64,000 bases of DNA from an uncultured Oscillospiraceae bacterium. Its GTDB lineage: Bacteria > Bacillota > Clostridia > Oscillospirales > Oscillospiraceae. A program made the position numbers and the translations under genes. The first letter of the stretch is position 1; each line of letters begins with the position of its first letter. The DNA lies in assembly GCA_947632175.1 (NCBI GenBank), contig CANROC010000002.1:124001-188000 (forward strand), read 5' to 3'. Of the stretch, positions 10,301 through 17,321 are shown piece by piece. The notes below the pieces were generated by a model. The model saw only the letters and a program-made list of their open reading frames with translations, searched no databases and was not told where the DNA came from.

Positions 10301-11444
10301 GCATCTCACCTATCTGGATATGACCCTGACCAAGACGACTACCGGTACCGGGAGCTCGGAAGAACCGATCACGGAAACCGGCGTGGTCCTGGAGATCGTC
10401 ATTCCGTTCGACTTCACGAGCAAGAACAATGTGACTGTCTACCGCAGCCACGGCAACGAGGCGGCGGCCCTCACGAAAGCCGACGGCGATGCCAGGATCG
10501 ACGGCACCTTCCGGCTGGACGAGGCGGGCGGCAAGATCTACATCTATGCCAGCAAGTTCTCCACCTATGCCATCGGGTACACCCCGGCGCCCCCGGCGCT
10601 TCCCCCCTACCCCGCCGACGTGGTCCAGACGGAGCACGGAAGTCTGGAGGTCAGCCCGTCACCGGCCGCCGCCGGCAGCCGCGTGACGGTGACCGTCACG
10701 CCCGATGAGGGCTACGAACCGGGCACCCTGACCGTCACCGACCGCAGCGGCAATGCCGTGTCGGTCGAGGACAACGGCGACGGCACCTTTACTTTCGTCA
10801 TGCCCGCCGGCGGCGTGGAGGTGGAGGCCATCTTCGTGCCGGCCTGCAAGCGGGACGAGACCTGTCCCCTCGCCAAATTCACCGACGCCGCGCCCACGGC
10901 GTGGTATCACGACGGCGTTCATTACTGCGTGGAGCACGGCCTGATGGTGGGCACCTCCGCCACGGAATTTGCCCCCGACATGCCCGCCAGCAGGGCCATG
11001 ATCGTCGTGATCCTGTGGCGGGAGGAGGGCTGTCCGGTGGTCAACTACCTGATGCCATATGACGATGTGGCGCCGGAGACATGGTACACCGAGGCTGTCC
11101 GTTGGGCGACCAGCGAGGGGATCGTGGGCGGCTACGGCAACGGGCATTTCGGCCCTGACGACCCCATCACCAGGGAGCAGCTTGGCGTCATGCTCTGGCG
11201 GTACGCCAAAAACAAAGGCCGGAGCGTTTCCCTGGGGGAGGACACCAACATTTTGAGCTTTAAGGACTTCGGCCAAATCAGCGAGTGGGCTGTTCCCGCC
11301 CTCCAGTGGGCGGCAGGCTGCGGCATCCTGCAGGGCAAGGACGGCGTCCTCGACCCGCAGGGACAGATAACGCGCGCGCAAGCGGCGGACATGCTTCAGC
11401 GGTTTTTCACTTCCAAAAAAGTCGCGCCGTTGACGACCGGTTGA
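4387..11444 (+). pseudogene. Giant SLH-anchored surface protein with GLUG and MBG-like repeats, one frameshift
   Basis: A signal peptide (KKRFISVLLAVGMVFGLLPA) starts at 4387, and the reading frame closes at 4632. The rest continues in another frame to 11444. Comparing the first FRDYIN...GEYFKLTA segment with its repeat at about 5450-5510 shows that one base is missing near 4594-4597. Restored, the protein has about 2350 residues. Three copies of a module (DPYxIxxLxxLEAFRDYIN, SWTPIG, FDGxGHTI, then GLUG strands with the recurring NCYNTG) fill residues about 35-970, with Listeria-Bacteroides repeats (YANPNGTVTLP...AVW) after modules 2 and 3. Then come seven MBG-like repeats (LTYTGAAQ... / TYTVWYK...GDGNHND; about 1155-1750), a carboxypeptidase-regulatory-like fold (about 1830-1905) and three SLH domains (about 2160-2345) that bind secondary cell-wall polymer. 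Probably an adhesin or S-layer protein. The frameshift may be a real inactivation, phase variation or an assembly error. Confidence 0.85.
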
Positions 11445-11488
11445 CTGCTCATTTCAGGGAACCGTCTGCCAACGAATATAAAACTTCA

Positions 11489-11522
11489 CCGCCCCGAGGC
11501 TTGGCCTTCCGGGGCGGTTTTT
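11489..11522. terminator. Bidirectional terminator between convergent genes
   Basis: Stem CCGCCCCG / CGGGGCGG with an inner GGC/GCC pairing, followed by TTTTTG on the plus strand. It separates the SLH protein gene from the convergent esterase gene. Confidence 0.75.
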
Positions 11523-11528
11523 GCGGCT

Positions 11529-12524
11529 TTAATCAATGCCTTTGAAAAAGAGCGGCAGGGCGTTGTAGAGGTATTCTAAGACGGCGTTGAAGTCGTGGTA
11601 GCCGCCGTCCTTTTGGTAGAAGACGTAGTGGTCGGGGGTGAAGGTGGGCCTTTGGAGCATCTCGTCTGCCATGTTGACGGACTGGCTCTTGACGGCATCC
11701 TGGGTGCCCACGGCGTGGTAGATGAAATAGCCGCGCTCGGCGAGGTTCTCGTCCTTGACGAGCTGTTCGATAAAGTCCACGTTCTCCTCAAACCGGAAGT
11801 CCCCGTAGGTGCCGTAATACCAGCAGGAGCCGCTCATGGGGAGGAACCAGCGGATGGTATCATAGTCATAGCAAAACTGGAGCCAGGTGGTGACGGACCC
11901 CAGGGAGAAGCCGCCAAAGGCCCGGTGGTCCCGGGAGGCGGCCAGGTCCTCGGGCGAGGCGGAGGCGGCGTAGGTGTGGTACTGCCCCTCCACGGCGGGC
12001 ATCAGGTGCGTCTCAAAGTCCTGATGGAACTCACGAAACTCCTGAATGGAACTGCTGAAATCCCGGTTGCTGTTGTCGTTATAGAAGGTGGCGGAGACGA
12101 TGATGAGGGGCGGGATGTCGCCGCGCTCGATGAGGTTGTCAAAGAGGTTCTGTCCGTAGTCGAAGTACTCCCCGGCCCGGCCTCCCCAGCCGTGCATCAG
12201 GTAGAGGATGTTGTACCGGGTTTCGGTGTCCTCCGCGTCGTACCCGTAGGGGGTGTAGACGTAGGCGGTCTTGGTGACGGCCGCGCCGTCCCGGACGTAG
12301 TCCTCGGACTCGTAATCGAGGCGCGTGACGGTTCCTGGGTGGTCGGAGGGCTCAAAATATGCGCTCGGCACGGCGGCGGTCCAGCCGGTCTGGGCCATGG
12401 TGGTTTCATCTCCTGTCTCGTCAGGCTCAATGTCAGGTTCCGACGGCGTGGGCTGCCGTGAACAGCCAACCAGGACCGTCAGCAAAAGAGCGGCTGTCAG
12501 TAAAATCAAGATCGTGTCTCTCAT
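11529..12524 (-). CDS. Esterase-family lipoprotein (alpha/beta hydrolase)
   Basis: 331 residues starting at the ATG at 12524, which follows GGGGAGGG and overlaps the previous stop as ATGA. The N-terminus is a lipoprotein signal (ILILLTAALLLTVLVGC), so the mature enzyme is anchored outside the membrane. The oxyanion-loop region reads YLMHGWGG, and the nucleophile elbow FGGFSLGSV is a GxSxG motif. A late GGYHDFNAV supplies the probable catalytic histidine. These match the putative esterase/feruloyl-esterase (esterase D-like) family. Last gene of the flavodoxin-DUF4405-esterase operon, which begins at the LysR-type promoter at 13894. The substrate could be an acyl or feruloyl ester, but this is not shown. 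Confidence 0.82.
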   Translation of the reverse strand: MRDTILILLTAALLLTVLVGCSRQPTPSEPDIEPDETGDETTMAQTGWTAAVPSAYFEPSDHPGTVTRLDYESEDYVRDGAAVTKTAYVYTPYGYDAEDTETRYNILYLMHGWGGRAGEYFDYGQNLFDNLIERGDIPPLIIVSATFYNDNSNRDFSSSIQEFREFHQDFETHLMPAVEGQYHTYAASASPEDLAASRDHRAFGGFSLGSVTTWLQFCYDYDTIRWFLPMSGSCWYYGTYGDFRFEENVDFIEQLVKDENLAERGYFIYHAVGTQDAVKSQSVNMADEMLQRPTFTPDHYVFYQKDGGYHDFNAVLEYLYNALPLFFKGID

Positions 12525-13207
12525 GGTTCCCTCCCCTTTCGTGGTTTTTTTCTGCCAAGTCTCTTTGCCCCCACGCTGAGATAGTGGCCGATGATGACAA
12601 AGAGGGCCAGGATCGCAATGTAATCCAAAAGGAACCGCAACAGCCCCTCCTCCCAATCGAAGAATACGAAGTGGTAGCGCAGGAGCATATAGTTTTCAAA
12701 GTCCCGCCGCCAGAAGGCGTAGAGGCCGTAGGCGGCCAGGACACCCGCCAGGGTCCGCAAAAGCCAGCGGGGCGGCTTTTTCTTTATGAGCTTCCCGGCC
12801 ATGCCCATTATGGCAGCCCAGTGTGCCCCCAGGTGCATCCCCATAAAGGCAAAGCCCCAGTAGGCGCACAGCATATGGACAGTGCGGGCCTCGCTTGAAA
12901 GGCCCCGGATGTCCAGCCTCAGGGCGTACCGGGAGAGGACGACGCCGCTTAACATGGAGCCCAGCATGGAGACGAGCACCAGCCCGGCCAGGACCGTCTG
13001 GAGGACCCGAAAGGGCGTGTACCGCCCCCGGCCAAGGCTCTTTGTCCACTTGAGGTTAAGCCCGTGGTGGAGCACAAAGAGCGCGAACATGGCTATCCCC
13101 ACCCACTCGTGGGCCGCCTCGCCTAAGAGACTGTATGACATGAGGAGCAGCAGCCCCACTGTCATCAGCGCGTCCACGATAAGCTTCAAAACCGCTTTTT
13201 TCGACAT
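12521..13207 (-). CDS. DUF4405 membrane protein, probable b-type cytochrome-like
   Basis: 228 residues from the ATG at 13207 (a longer frame exists, but this start has GAGG upstream and follows the flavodoxin stop by 8 bases). At least five hydrophobic helices. Histidines lie inside or next to helices: EAAHEWVG, FVLHHGLN, ARTVHMLC and GMHLGAHW. DUF4405 is, from memory, grouped with diheme cytochrome b-like membrane proteins, and the paired histidines fit haem ligation. It overlaps the esterase gene by 4 bp and lies directly after a lipoprotein flavodoxin. The same gene pair recurs at 39329-40181. Inferred role: passing electrons across the membrane to the exported flavodoxin. Confidence 0.78.
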   Translation of the reverse strand: MSKKAVLKLIVDALMTVGLLLLMSYSLLGEAAHEWVGIAMFALFVLHHGLNLKWTKSLGRGRYTPFRVLQTVLAGLVLVSMLGSMLSGVVLSRYALRLDIRGLSSEARTVHMLCAYWGFAFMGMHLGAHWAAIMGMAGKLIKKKPPRWLLRTLAGVLAAYGLYAFWRRDFENYMLLRYHFVFFDWEEGLLRFLLDYIAILALFVIIGHYLSVGAKRLGRKKPRKGREP

Positions 13208-13215
13208 GGCGCGCC

Positions 13216-13869
13216 TCAAAACCCAAGGCCCCGAAGCCACTCCGCCACGTCCCCGGCGGCGTTGGCGGCGTTCTGCATACTGACCGTAAACCCGTCGGCA
13301 ATCACCGTGGCGTCGGGCTCCAGCTCGGCGATCTTCGCCGGTGTGCCGGAGAGACGGCTGCCGTTGTGGACGGTGAAGGGGATGATGGTCTTCCCGGCAA
13401 AGTCATACTCGTCAAAAAAGCTGTACATCACCTGTGGCATATCGTACCACCAGATGGGAAAGCCCACGAAAACCGTGGCGTAGTCGTCCAGATTGTCAAT
13501 ACTGCTGGTGAGCTCCGGTCTTACGTCGTCGTCCTGCTCCTTATCGGCGTAGTCGATGAGCTCCCCCATGTTCGCGGGGTAGACGGTGCTGGTGCGGATG
13601 GAGAAAAGATCCGCGCCGGTATCTTCGGCGATCATCTCCGCCACGGCCTGGGAGACGCCCTTGGCCTCCCCGTCCACGGTGACAACGCTGGCCGAGGACA
13701 CGGCGTCCACTCCGCTGTTCTCCGCGGCGGTGAAGTAGACCACCAAGATCTTGCCCTCCGTGTCCACGTCCACATCCCCGGAGTTCACCGCGTCCCCGCT
13801 GCCGCCGCAGGAGGCGAGGGACAGGATAAGGACCACGGCCAAAAGTACACAAGAAATCGTCTTTTTCAT
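13216..13869 (-). CDS. Flavodoxin-like lipoprotein (flavodoxin_4 type)
   Basis: 217 residues from the ATG at 13869 after AAAAGGAGGG. A lipoprotein signal (SCVLLAVVLILSLASC) is followed by a Gly/Asp-rich linker and a flavodoxin fold. KILVVYFTAAENS is the first strand and FMN-phosphate loop, FVGFPIWWYDMPQVMYSFFDEY is the isoalloxazine-binding WW segment, and the C-terminus ends VAEWLRGLGF. Unlike ordinary flavodoxins it is exported and anchored. It heads an operon with DUF4405 and an esterase lipoprotein, and its promoter belongs to the four-member LysR-type set. Paralogues lie at 39513 and in the SLH fusion at 17314. Confidence 0.88.
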   Translation of the reverse strand: MKKTISCVLLAVVLILSLASCGGSGDAVNSGDVDVDTEGKILVVYFTAAENSGVDAVSSASVVTVDGEAKGVSQAVAEMIAEDTGADLFSIRTSTVYPANMGELIDYADKEQDDDVRPELTSSIDNLDDYATVFVGFPIWWYDMPQVMYSFFDEYDFAGKTIIPFTVHNGSRLSGTPAKIAELEPDATVIADGFTVSMQNAANAAGDVAEWLRGLGF

Positions 13870-13893
13870 AGGATTCGCCCTCCTTTTACCCCC

Positions 13894-13957
13894 ATTATAA
13901 AACCAAACGGGACTCCCAAGAAGTCCCGTTTGGTTTATCAGTATTAACTTATGGTTA
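13894..13957 (-). promoter_or_regulatory. LysR-type promoter A (flavodoxin-DUF4405-esterase operon)
   Basis: Minus strand. The T-N11-A dyad TAACCATAAGTTA (13945-13957) is centred 54.5 bp from the centre of TATAAT (13894-13899). A conserved GACTTC overlaps a poor -35 (TTCTTG, 13917-13922; 17-bp spacer). Between dyad and -10 there is also a 15-bp inverted repeat (13900-13936). The -10 lies 25 bp before the start codon. Aligns without gaps with the promoters at 16343, 20017 and 26596. Confidence 0.78.
13900..13936 (-). terminator. Hairpin within LysR-type promoter A, possible terminator of the upstream GNAT gene
   Basis: 15-bp perfect stem (AAACCAAACGGGACT and its complement) with a 7-nt loop. 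The same hairpin recurs with compensating changes at 20021-20060 and, shorter, at 26606-26633. The minus strand ends in TTTTAT, so it may terminate transcripts arriving from the GNAT gene. Confidence 0.5.
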
Positions 13958-14029
13958 TTACTTTCCGGTATACTGATCGGCCTCATCCCTCGTGAAGGGA
14001 TTCATAAAACGAATAATCCACCATACCCC

Positions 14030-14536
14030 TCATGTTATCCAAGGCCCTTGCGCCAGCTCCTTCACCATCAGGCAATCAGCGTGTGGCAGATGGATTGCAG
14101 GGCCAGCCACGATCCCATAGCGATAGCTGGGTTCAAAACCACGTGAAGTATAGTTTTGGGGATTTCCCTCCACAAGCACCGCTTTGAACCCAAGCTCTCT
14201 CGCCCGCTCAAATCCGTATTCCAGCAGTTCCTTTGAGATATGCCGCCGTTGCAGATCGGTCCTGACAGCAACAGGCGACAGCAGCAGAAGCTCGTCCTCA
14301 TATTTTCCTTCGATGTGGAAACGTGAAAACATGGCGTAGCCGATGATTTGGTCTTGTTCATCCGTCATGATCAGTTCCAGCTCCGGGACATAATATTTCT
14401 TTGACCTGATCTCCTCCACCAATCTGCGCACAAGCCGGCCTTCCTCCGGGCTGTCCCAATCAGAGAAAACCTTTTCAACCAACTGCAAAGCGGCGAGCTT
14501 ATATGCTTCCGAGCAAATCTTGATATTTTTCTCCAT
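14030..14536 (-). CDS. GNAT family N-acetyltransferase
   Basis: 168 residues. The acetyl-CoA loop is LSPVAVRTDLQRRHISKELLEYGFE at about residues 87-111, followed by GFKAVLVEGNPQNYTSRGFEPS, which resembles the YhbS-like GNAT subgroup. Start ATG at 14536 after GAGGAGG. The gene stands alone upstream of the flavodoxin operon, which has its own promoter, so no functional link is evident. The substrate is unknown. Confidence 0.87.
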   Translation of the reverse strand: MEKNIKICSEAYKLAALQLVEKVFSDWDSPEEGRLVRRLVEEIRSKKYYVPELELIMTDEQDQIIGYAMFSRFHIEGKYEDELLLLSPVAVRTDLQRRHISKELLEYGFERARELGFKAVLVEGNPQNYTSRGFEPSYRYGIVAGPAIHLPHADCLMVKELAQGPWIT

Positions 14537-14623
14537 TTTTTGACCTCCTCAATGGTTCTAATTGAAGTGTAGCACATAGAGAAAGTCCACGCAACAAACA
14601 ACACGGTTGTGAAAAGAAGAGTA

Positions 14624-14654
14624 GAGGGCGGAACGCTTTTTTGCGTCCGCCCTC
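14624..14654. other. GC-rich hairpin in intergenic region
   Basis: Stem GAGGGCGGAACGC / GCGTCCGCCCTC around a T6 loop. No U-run follows on either strand, so it is not an obvious terminator. It lies just downstream of the helix-turn-helix remnant at 14658. Confidence 0.5.
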
Positions 14655-14657
14655 CGG

Positions 14658-14760
14658 TTACCGTTTTTTGTGTGCTGACAGGATCTTATAGACTCCCTGT
14701 GGGGAAAGGCAGTATTTTTCAGAAAGCTGCCTCACGGATATGCCGCGTCACGCGCCAGCC
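14658..14760 (-). pseudogene. Remnant of a small helix-turn-helix (Mor-like) protein
   Basis: Read from the minus strand, the last 30 codons before the stop at 14658 give ISVRQLSEKYCLSPQGVYKI, a helix-turn-helix like the C-terminus of Mor-type regulators often carried by mobile elements. Just upstream the same frame has two stops (TAG and TGA near 14755-14775), and no start is recognisable. The remaining bases of 14537-14888 hold no other gene that I can see. Confidence 0.5.
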
Positions 14761-14888
14761 TATGCCGCGCGAAGGACGCTCCCACTGATCATATTACGCA
14801 AACATTTATCCTCCTGATAAGATTACGGGAAATGCCCGCAGAATCATGATAGCACACGAATATAAGTATTTCAATAGAAATTCATCAC

Positions 14889-15743
14889 TCACTTCTGCGT
14901 GTCCACCGGCGGGACCATCTCGGCGTAGGCCTTCAGCATCTCCGGGGTGGAGTGGTAGTAGCGGCGCTCGCGGTCAAGGGCGTTGATGCGGGCCATCTCC
15001 TCCGCTGTCAGGGCGAAGTCGAAGATGTCGAAGTTGGCCCGGATGTGGGCGGGGTTCTTGGAGCCGGGGATGACGATGTTGCCGGACTGGGTGTGCCAGC
15101 GCAGGATCACCTGGGCGTTGGACTTGCCGTACTTGGCCGCAAGCTCGGTGAACACGTCCTCCTCTATGAGCGCCCTGTCCCCGTGGCCCAGGGGGTACCA
15201 GGCCTGGATCAGGATGCCCTCGCTCTGCAGGAAGGCCTTCAGCTCCTTCTCCTGAGAGTAGGGGTGGACCTCCGTCTGGAGGATGGCGGGCTTGACCTCG
15301 CAGATGGCGAGAATTTCCTTTATTTGCTCCACGCTGAAGTTGGAAAGGCCGATGGCCCGGACCTTGCCCGCCTTCACCGCCGCCTCCATCAGCCGGTAGC
15401 CGGCGACGTAGTTCCCGGCGGGTTGGTGGATGAGAAGGAGGTCGATGTAGTCGGTGTCCAGCCGCTCCAGCGTCTTTTCCACCGCGTCGGGCTGCTCGTA
15501 GAAAGAGGGCCACAGCTTTGTTTCAAGGAAGATCTCATTACGGGGGATGCCGGAGGCCTTGATGGCCCGGCCCACGGCCTTTTCGTTCATATAGGCGTTG
15601 GCGGTGTCGATGAGGCGGTAGCCGTCCTTCAGTGCGGACAGGACCGACGCCTCTGCCTCGTCCGGGGAGAGCATGAAGGTGCCGATACCCACCATGGGCA
15701 TGCACACGCCGTTGTTGAGACCCACACACGCTTGATTGCTCAT
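14889..15743 (-). CDS. Aldo/keto reductase (AKR5-like)
   Basis: 284 residues. Cytoplasmic NADPH-dependent carbonyl reductase. The catalytic tetrad is visible: Asp and Tyr in RLIDTANAYMNEKAVG, Lys in FLETKLWPSF and His in LLIHQPAGNY. Cofactor loop VIPGSKNPAHIRANFDIFDF is near the C-terminus. Start ATG after AAGGAGGAAG. It follows the flavin reductase gene by 13 bp, so the two form an operon driven by the promoter at 16343. Three further aldo/keto reductases occur in this window. The physiological carbonyl substrate is not indicated. Confidence 0.93.
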   Translation of the reverse strand: MSNQACVGLNNGVCMPMVGIGTFMLSPDEAEASVLSALKDGYRLIDTANAYMNEKAVGRAIKASGIPRNEIFLETKLWPSFYEQPDAVEKTLERLDTDYIDLLLIHQPAGNYVAGYRLMEAAVKAGKVRAIGLSNFSVEQIKEILAICEVKPAILQTEVHPYSQEKELKAFLQSEGILIQAWYPLGHGDRALIEEDVFTELAAKYGKSNAQVILRWHTQSGNIVIPGSKNPAHIRANFDIFDFALTAEEMARINALDRERRYYHSTPEMLKAYAEMVPPVDTQK

Positions 15744-15756
15744 TTTTTCTTCCTCC

Positions 15757-16308
15757 TTATTTCAGCTTCGCCCCGTCGGAGAAGGCGTTTCCGGCCTTGT
15801 CCCCCAGGACGTAATATTCCGCGTTCACCGGGTCGAAGAGGATGGGCGCGAATTTGCCGTGGTCCAGCTTCCCGTCCGTGAGCACAGATTCGTCGATGCT
15901 GGCGTTGACGATCTCGCCGATGAGAATGCCGTCCTCATTGTACTTGAGGAATTTGCACTCCAGGGCCATAGGCAGCTCGTCGATGAGGGGCGCGTCCACA
16001 TGGGCGCTTTTCGTGGCGTGCCAACCGGCGTACTTAAACTTCTGGGGCTCGGCGTGGGCGGAGACGATGCCCACATAGTCCGCCGGGACGGTCTGCTCCC
16101 GGGTGGCAAAGCTCACGGTGAAGGCCCCGCGCTTTTCGATGTTCTCGGTGGTCTTGTGGGAGCTTATGGAGATCATGATTTTATTGCCCCCGTACTGTCC
16201 GCCCCAGGCGGCGTTCATGGCGTCGGGGACGCCGTTCTCGTCGTAGGTGGCGATGATGAGCACGGGCTGGGGATACACCCAAGGCTTGGGTCCGAAATCT
16301 TTGCGCAT
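15757..16308 (-). CDS. Flavin reductase domain protein (FMN-binding split barrel)
   Basis: 183 residues. The sequence shows the flavin-reductase-like fold: PVLIIATYDENGVPDAMNAAWGG at the N-terminus, then ISISSHKTTENIEKRGAFTVSFA, and DYVGIVSAH. These proteins bind FMN and act as flavoproteins or supply reduced flavin. First gene of a two-gene operon with the aldo/keto reductase, immediately after LysR-type promoter D. A more distant paralogue (42599) heads the TetR-controlled operon. Confidence 0.87.
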   Translation of the reverse strand: MRKDFGPKPWVYPQPVLIIATYDENGVPDAMNAAWGGQYGGNKIMISISSHKTTENIEKRGAFTVSFATREQTVPADYVGIVSAHAEPQKFKYAGWHATKSAHVDAPLIDELPMALECKFLKYNEDGILIGEIVNASIDESVLTDGKLDHGKFAPILFDPVNAEYYVLGDKAGNAFSDGAKLK

Positions 16309-16342
16309 AGCGTTTTCCTCCCGTTTTTTTTATGATGGTTCT

Positions 16343-16406
16343 ATTGTATATCAGGTTCTCTCGCTTTGGAAGTCTCAAAAAGTTATAGGCTTTTAACCTC
16401 TGGTAA
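16343..16406 (-). promoter_or_regulatory. LysR-type promoter D (flavin reductase-AKR operon)
   Basis: Minus strand. Dyad TTACCAGAGGTTA (16394-16406), conserved GACTTC 19 nt downstream of it, and -10 TACAAT (16343-16348) at the same 54.5-bp centre distance as in the other three copies. It lacks the inverted-repeat hairpin of copies A-C. That shows which positions are constrained: the dyad, the ATAA and GACTTC blocks, and the -10. Confidence 0.75.
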
Positions 16407-17321
16407 TTACACCACCAAATTGACGATTAGCCCCGTCACCAGGGAGAAGGCCATCACAAAGGCGATGTAGAGGATGAAGCGCTTCATACCCAGGACGATT
16501 TTTAAGGCGCCGAGGTTCGTGATCTTGGTGGCCGGGCCGGTGATCATAAAGGCCGAGGCGCTGCCCATGCTCATACCCATAGCCAGCCACTCCCGGATGA
16601 GCGGGATCGTCTCGCCGCCGCAGGCGTAGAGGGGGACGCCGATGGTGGCCGCCATCAGGACGCCAAAGCCCTCGTTTGTCTTTCCGAACAATTCCGCGAA
16701 CTTGTCCGCCGGGACATACCGCTGAAAGAGAGCAGACAGCAGGACGCCCAGGAGGAAGTAAAGCCCCGTGGCCTTGAGGTTGCGGCCCAGGTTGAAGATA
16801 AACCGCAGAAACAGATTGGGGTGGGTGTCGTGGCTGGCTCTCGGCTCAAAGCCCTCGAAGTTGAAAAAGGGCTTGTCCTTGTAAACGATGTGTACCACCA
16901 GCCCCGCCACCACGCCGCAAACGGTGCAGGAGACGATGCGGATGGTCAGCGCCGTCGCTCCCAGGGCCGTGGAGTACATGATGAGCTGGGGGTTTAAGAG
17001 GACGCTGGACATCATGAAAGCCGCCAGCCAGTCGTGGCGCATCCCGTGCTTGGAAAACGACGCGGCTATGGGAATCGTGCCGTACATGCAAAGGGGCGAC
17101 GCCACGCCTAAAATAGACGCCGGGATCAGCCCCCAGAGGCCCCACTTTTTGTCCCGGATCTTCTCAAAGGCCCCGTGGATGGCGTCCTTGGCGAAGACCG
17201 ATACCAAAGAGCCGATGACCATGCCCAGCACCCAGTACCAGAAGATCTGCCGGAGCTGGACGGTGAAGTAGTACCAGACGTAGATAAACTCCCGGCGGAG
17301 GACGTCCATGACCTCACGCAT
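16407..17321 (-). CDS. ArsP/SaoE-type permease (DUF318 family)
   Basis: 304 residues with about eight membrane helices arranged as two related halves. Conserved Cys-containing motifs are SPLCMYGTIPIAASFSKHG in the first half and VPLYACGGETIPLIREW in the second, as in the ArsP_1 permease family (PF03773), which includes methylarsenite/organoarsenical exporters and other permeases. The start overlaps the end of the SLH-flavodoxin-DUF362 gene by 8 bp, so the two are translationally coupled. The substrate is uncertain. The coupling to a redox protein suggests that the cargo may be a metal(loid) or a redox-active compound. Confidence 0.85.
   Translation of the reverse strand: MREVMDVLRREFIYVWYYFTVQLRQIFWYWVLGMVIGSLVSVFAKDAIHGAFEKIRDKKWGLWGLIPASILGVASPLCMYGTIPIAASFSKHGMRHDWLAAFMMSSVLLNPQLIMYSTALGATALTIRIVSCTVCGVVAGLVVHIVYKDKPFFNFEGFEPRASHDTHPNLFLRFIFNLGRNLKATGLYFLLGVLLSALFQRYVPADKFAELFGKTNEGFGVLMAATIGVPLYACGGETIPLIREWLAMGMSMGSASAFMITGPATKITNLGALKIVLGMKRFILYIAFVMAFSLVTGLIVNLVV

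Noticed and set aside
13950-13974. TTAACT-19-TATACT plus-strand promoter of MerR type near promoter A
   Set aside because: No plus-strand gene follows, and the bases belong to the LysR-type dyad that is shared by four minus-strand promoters.
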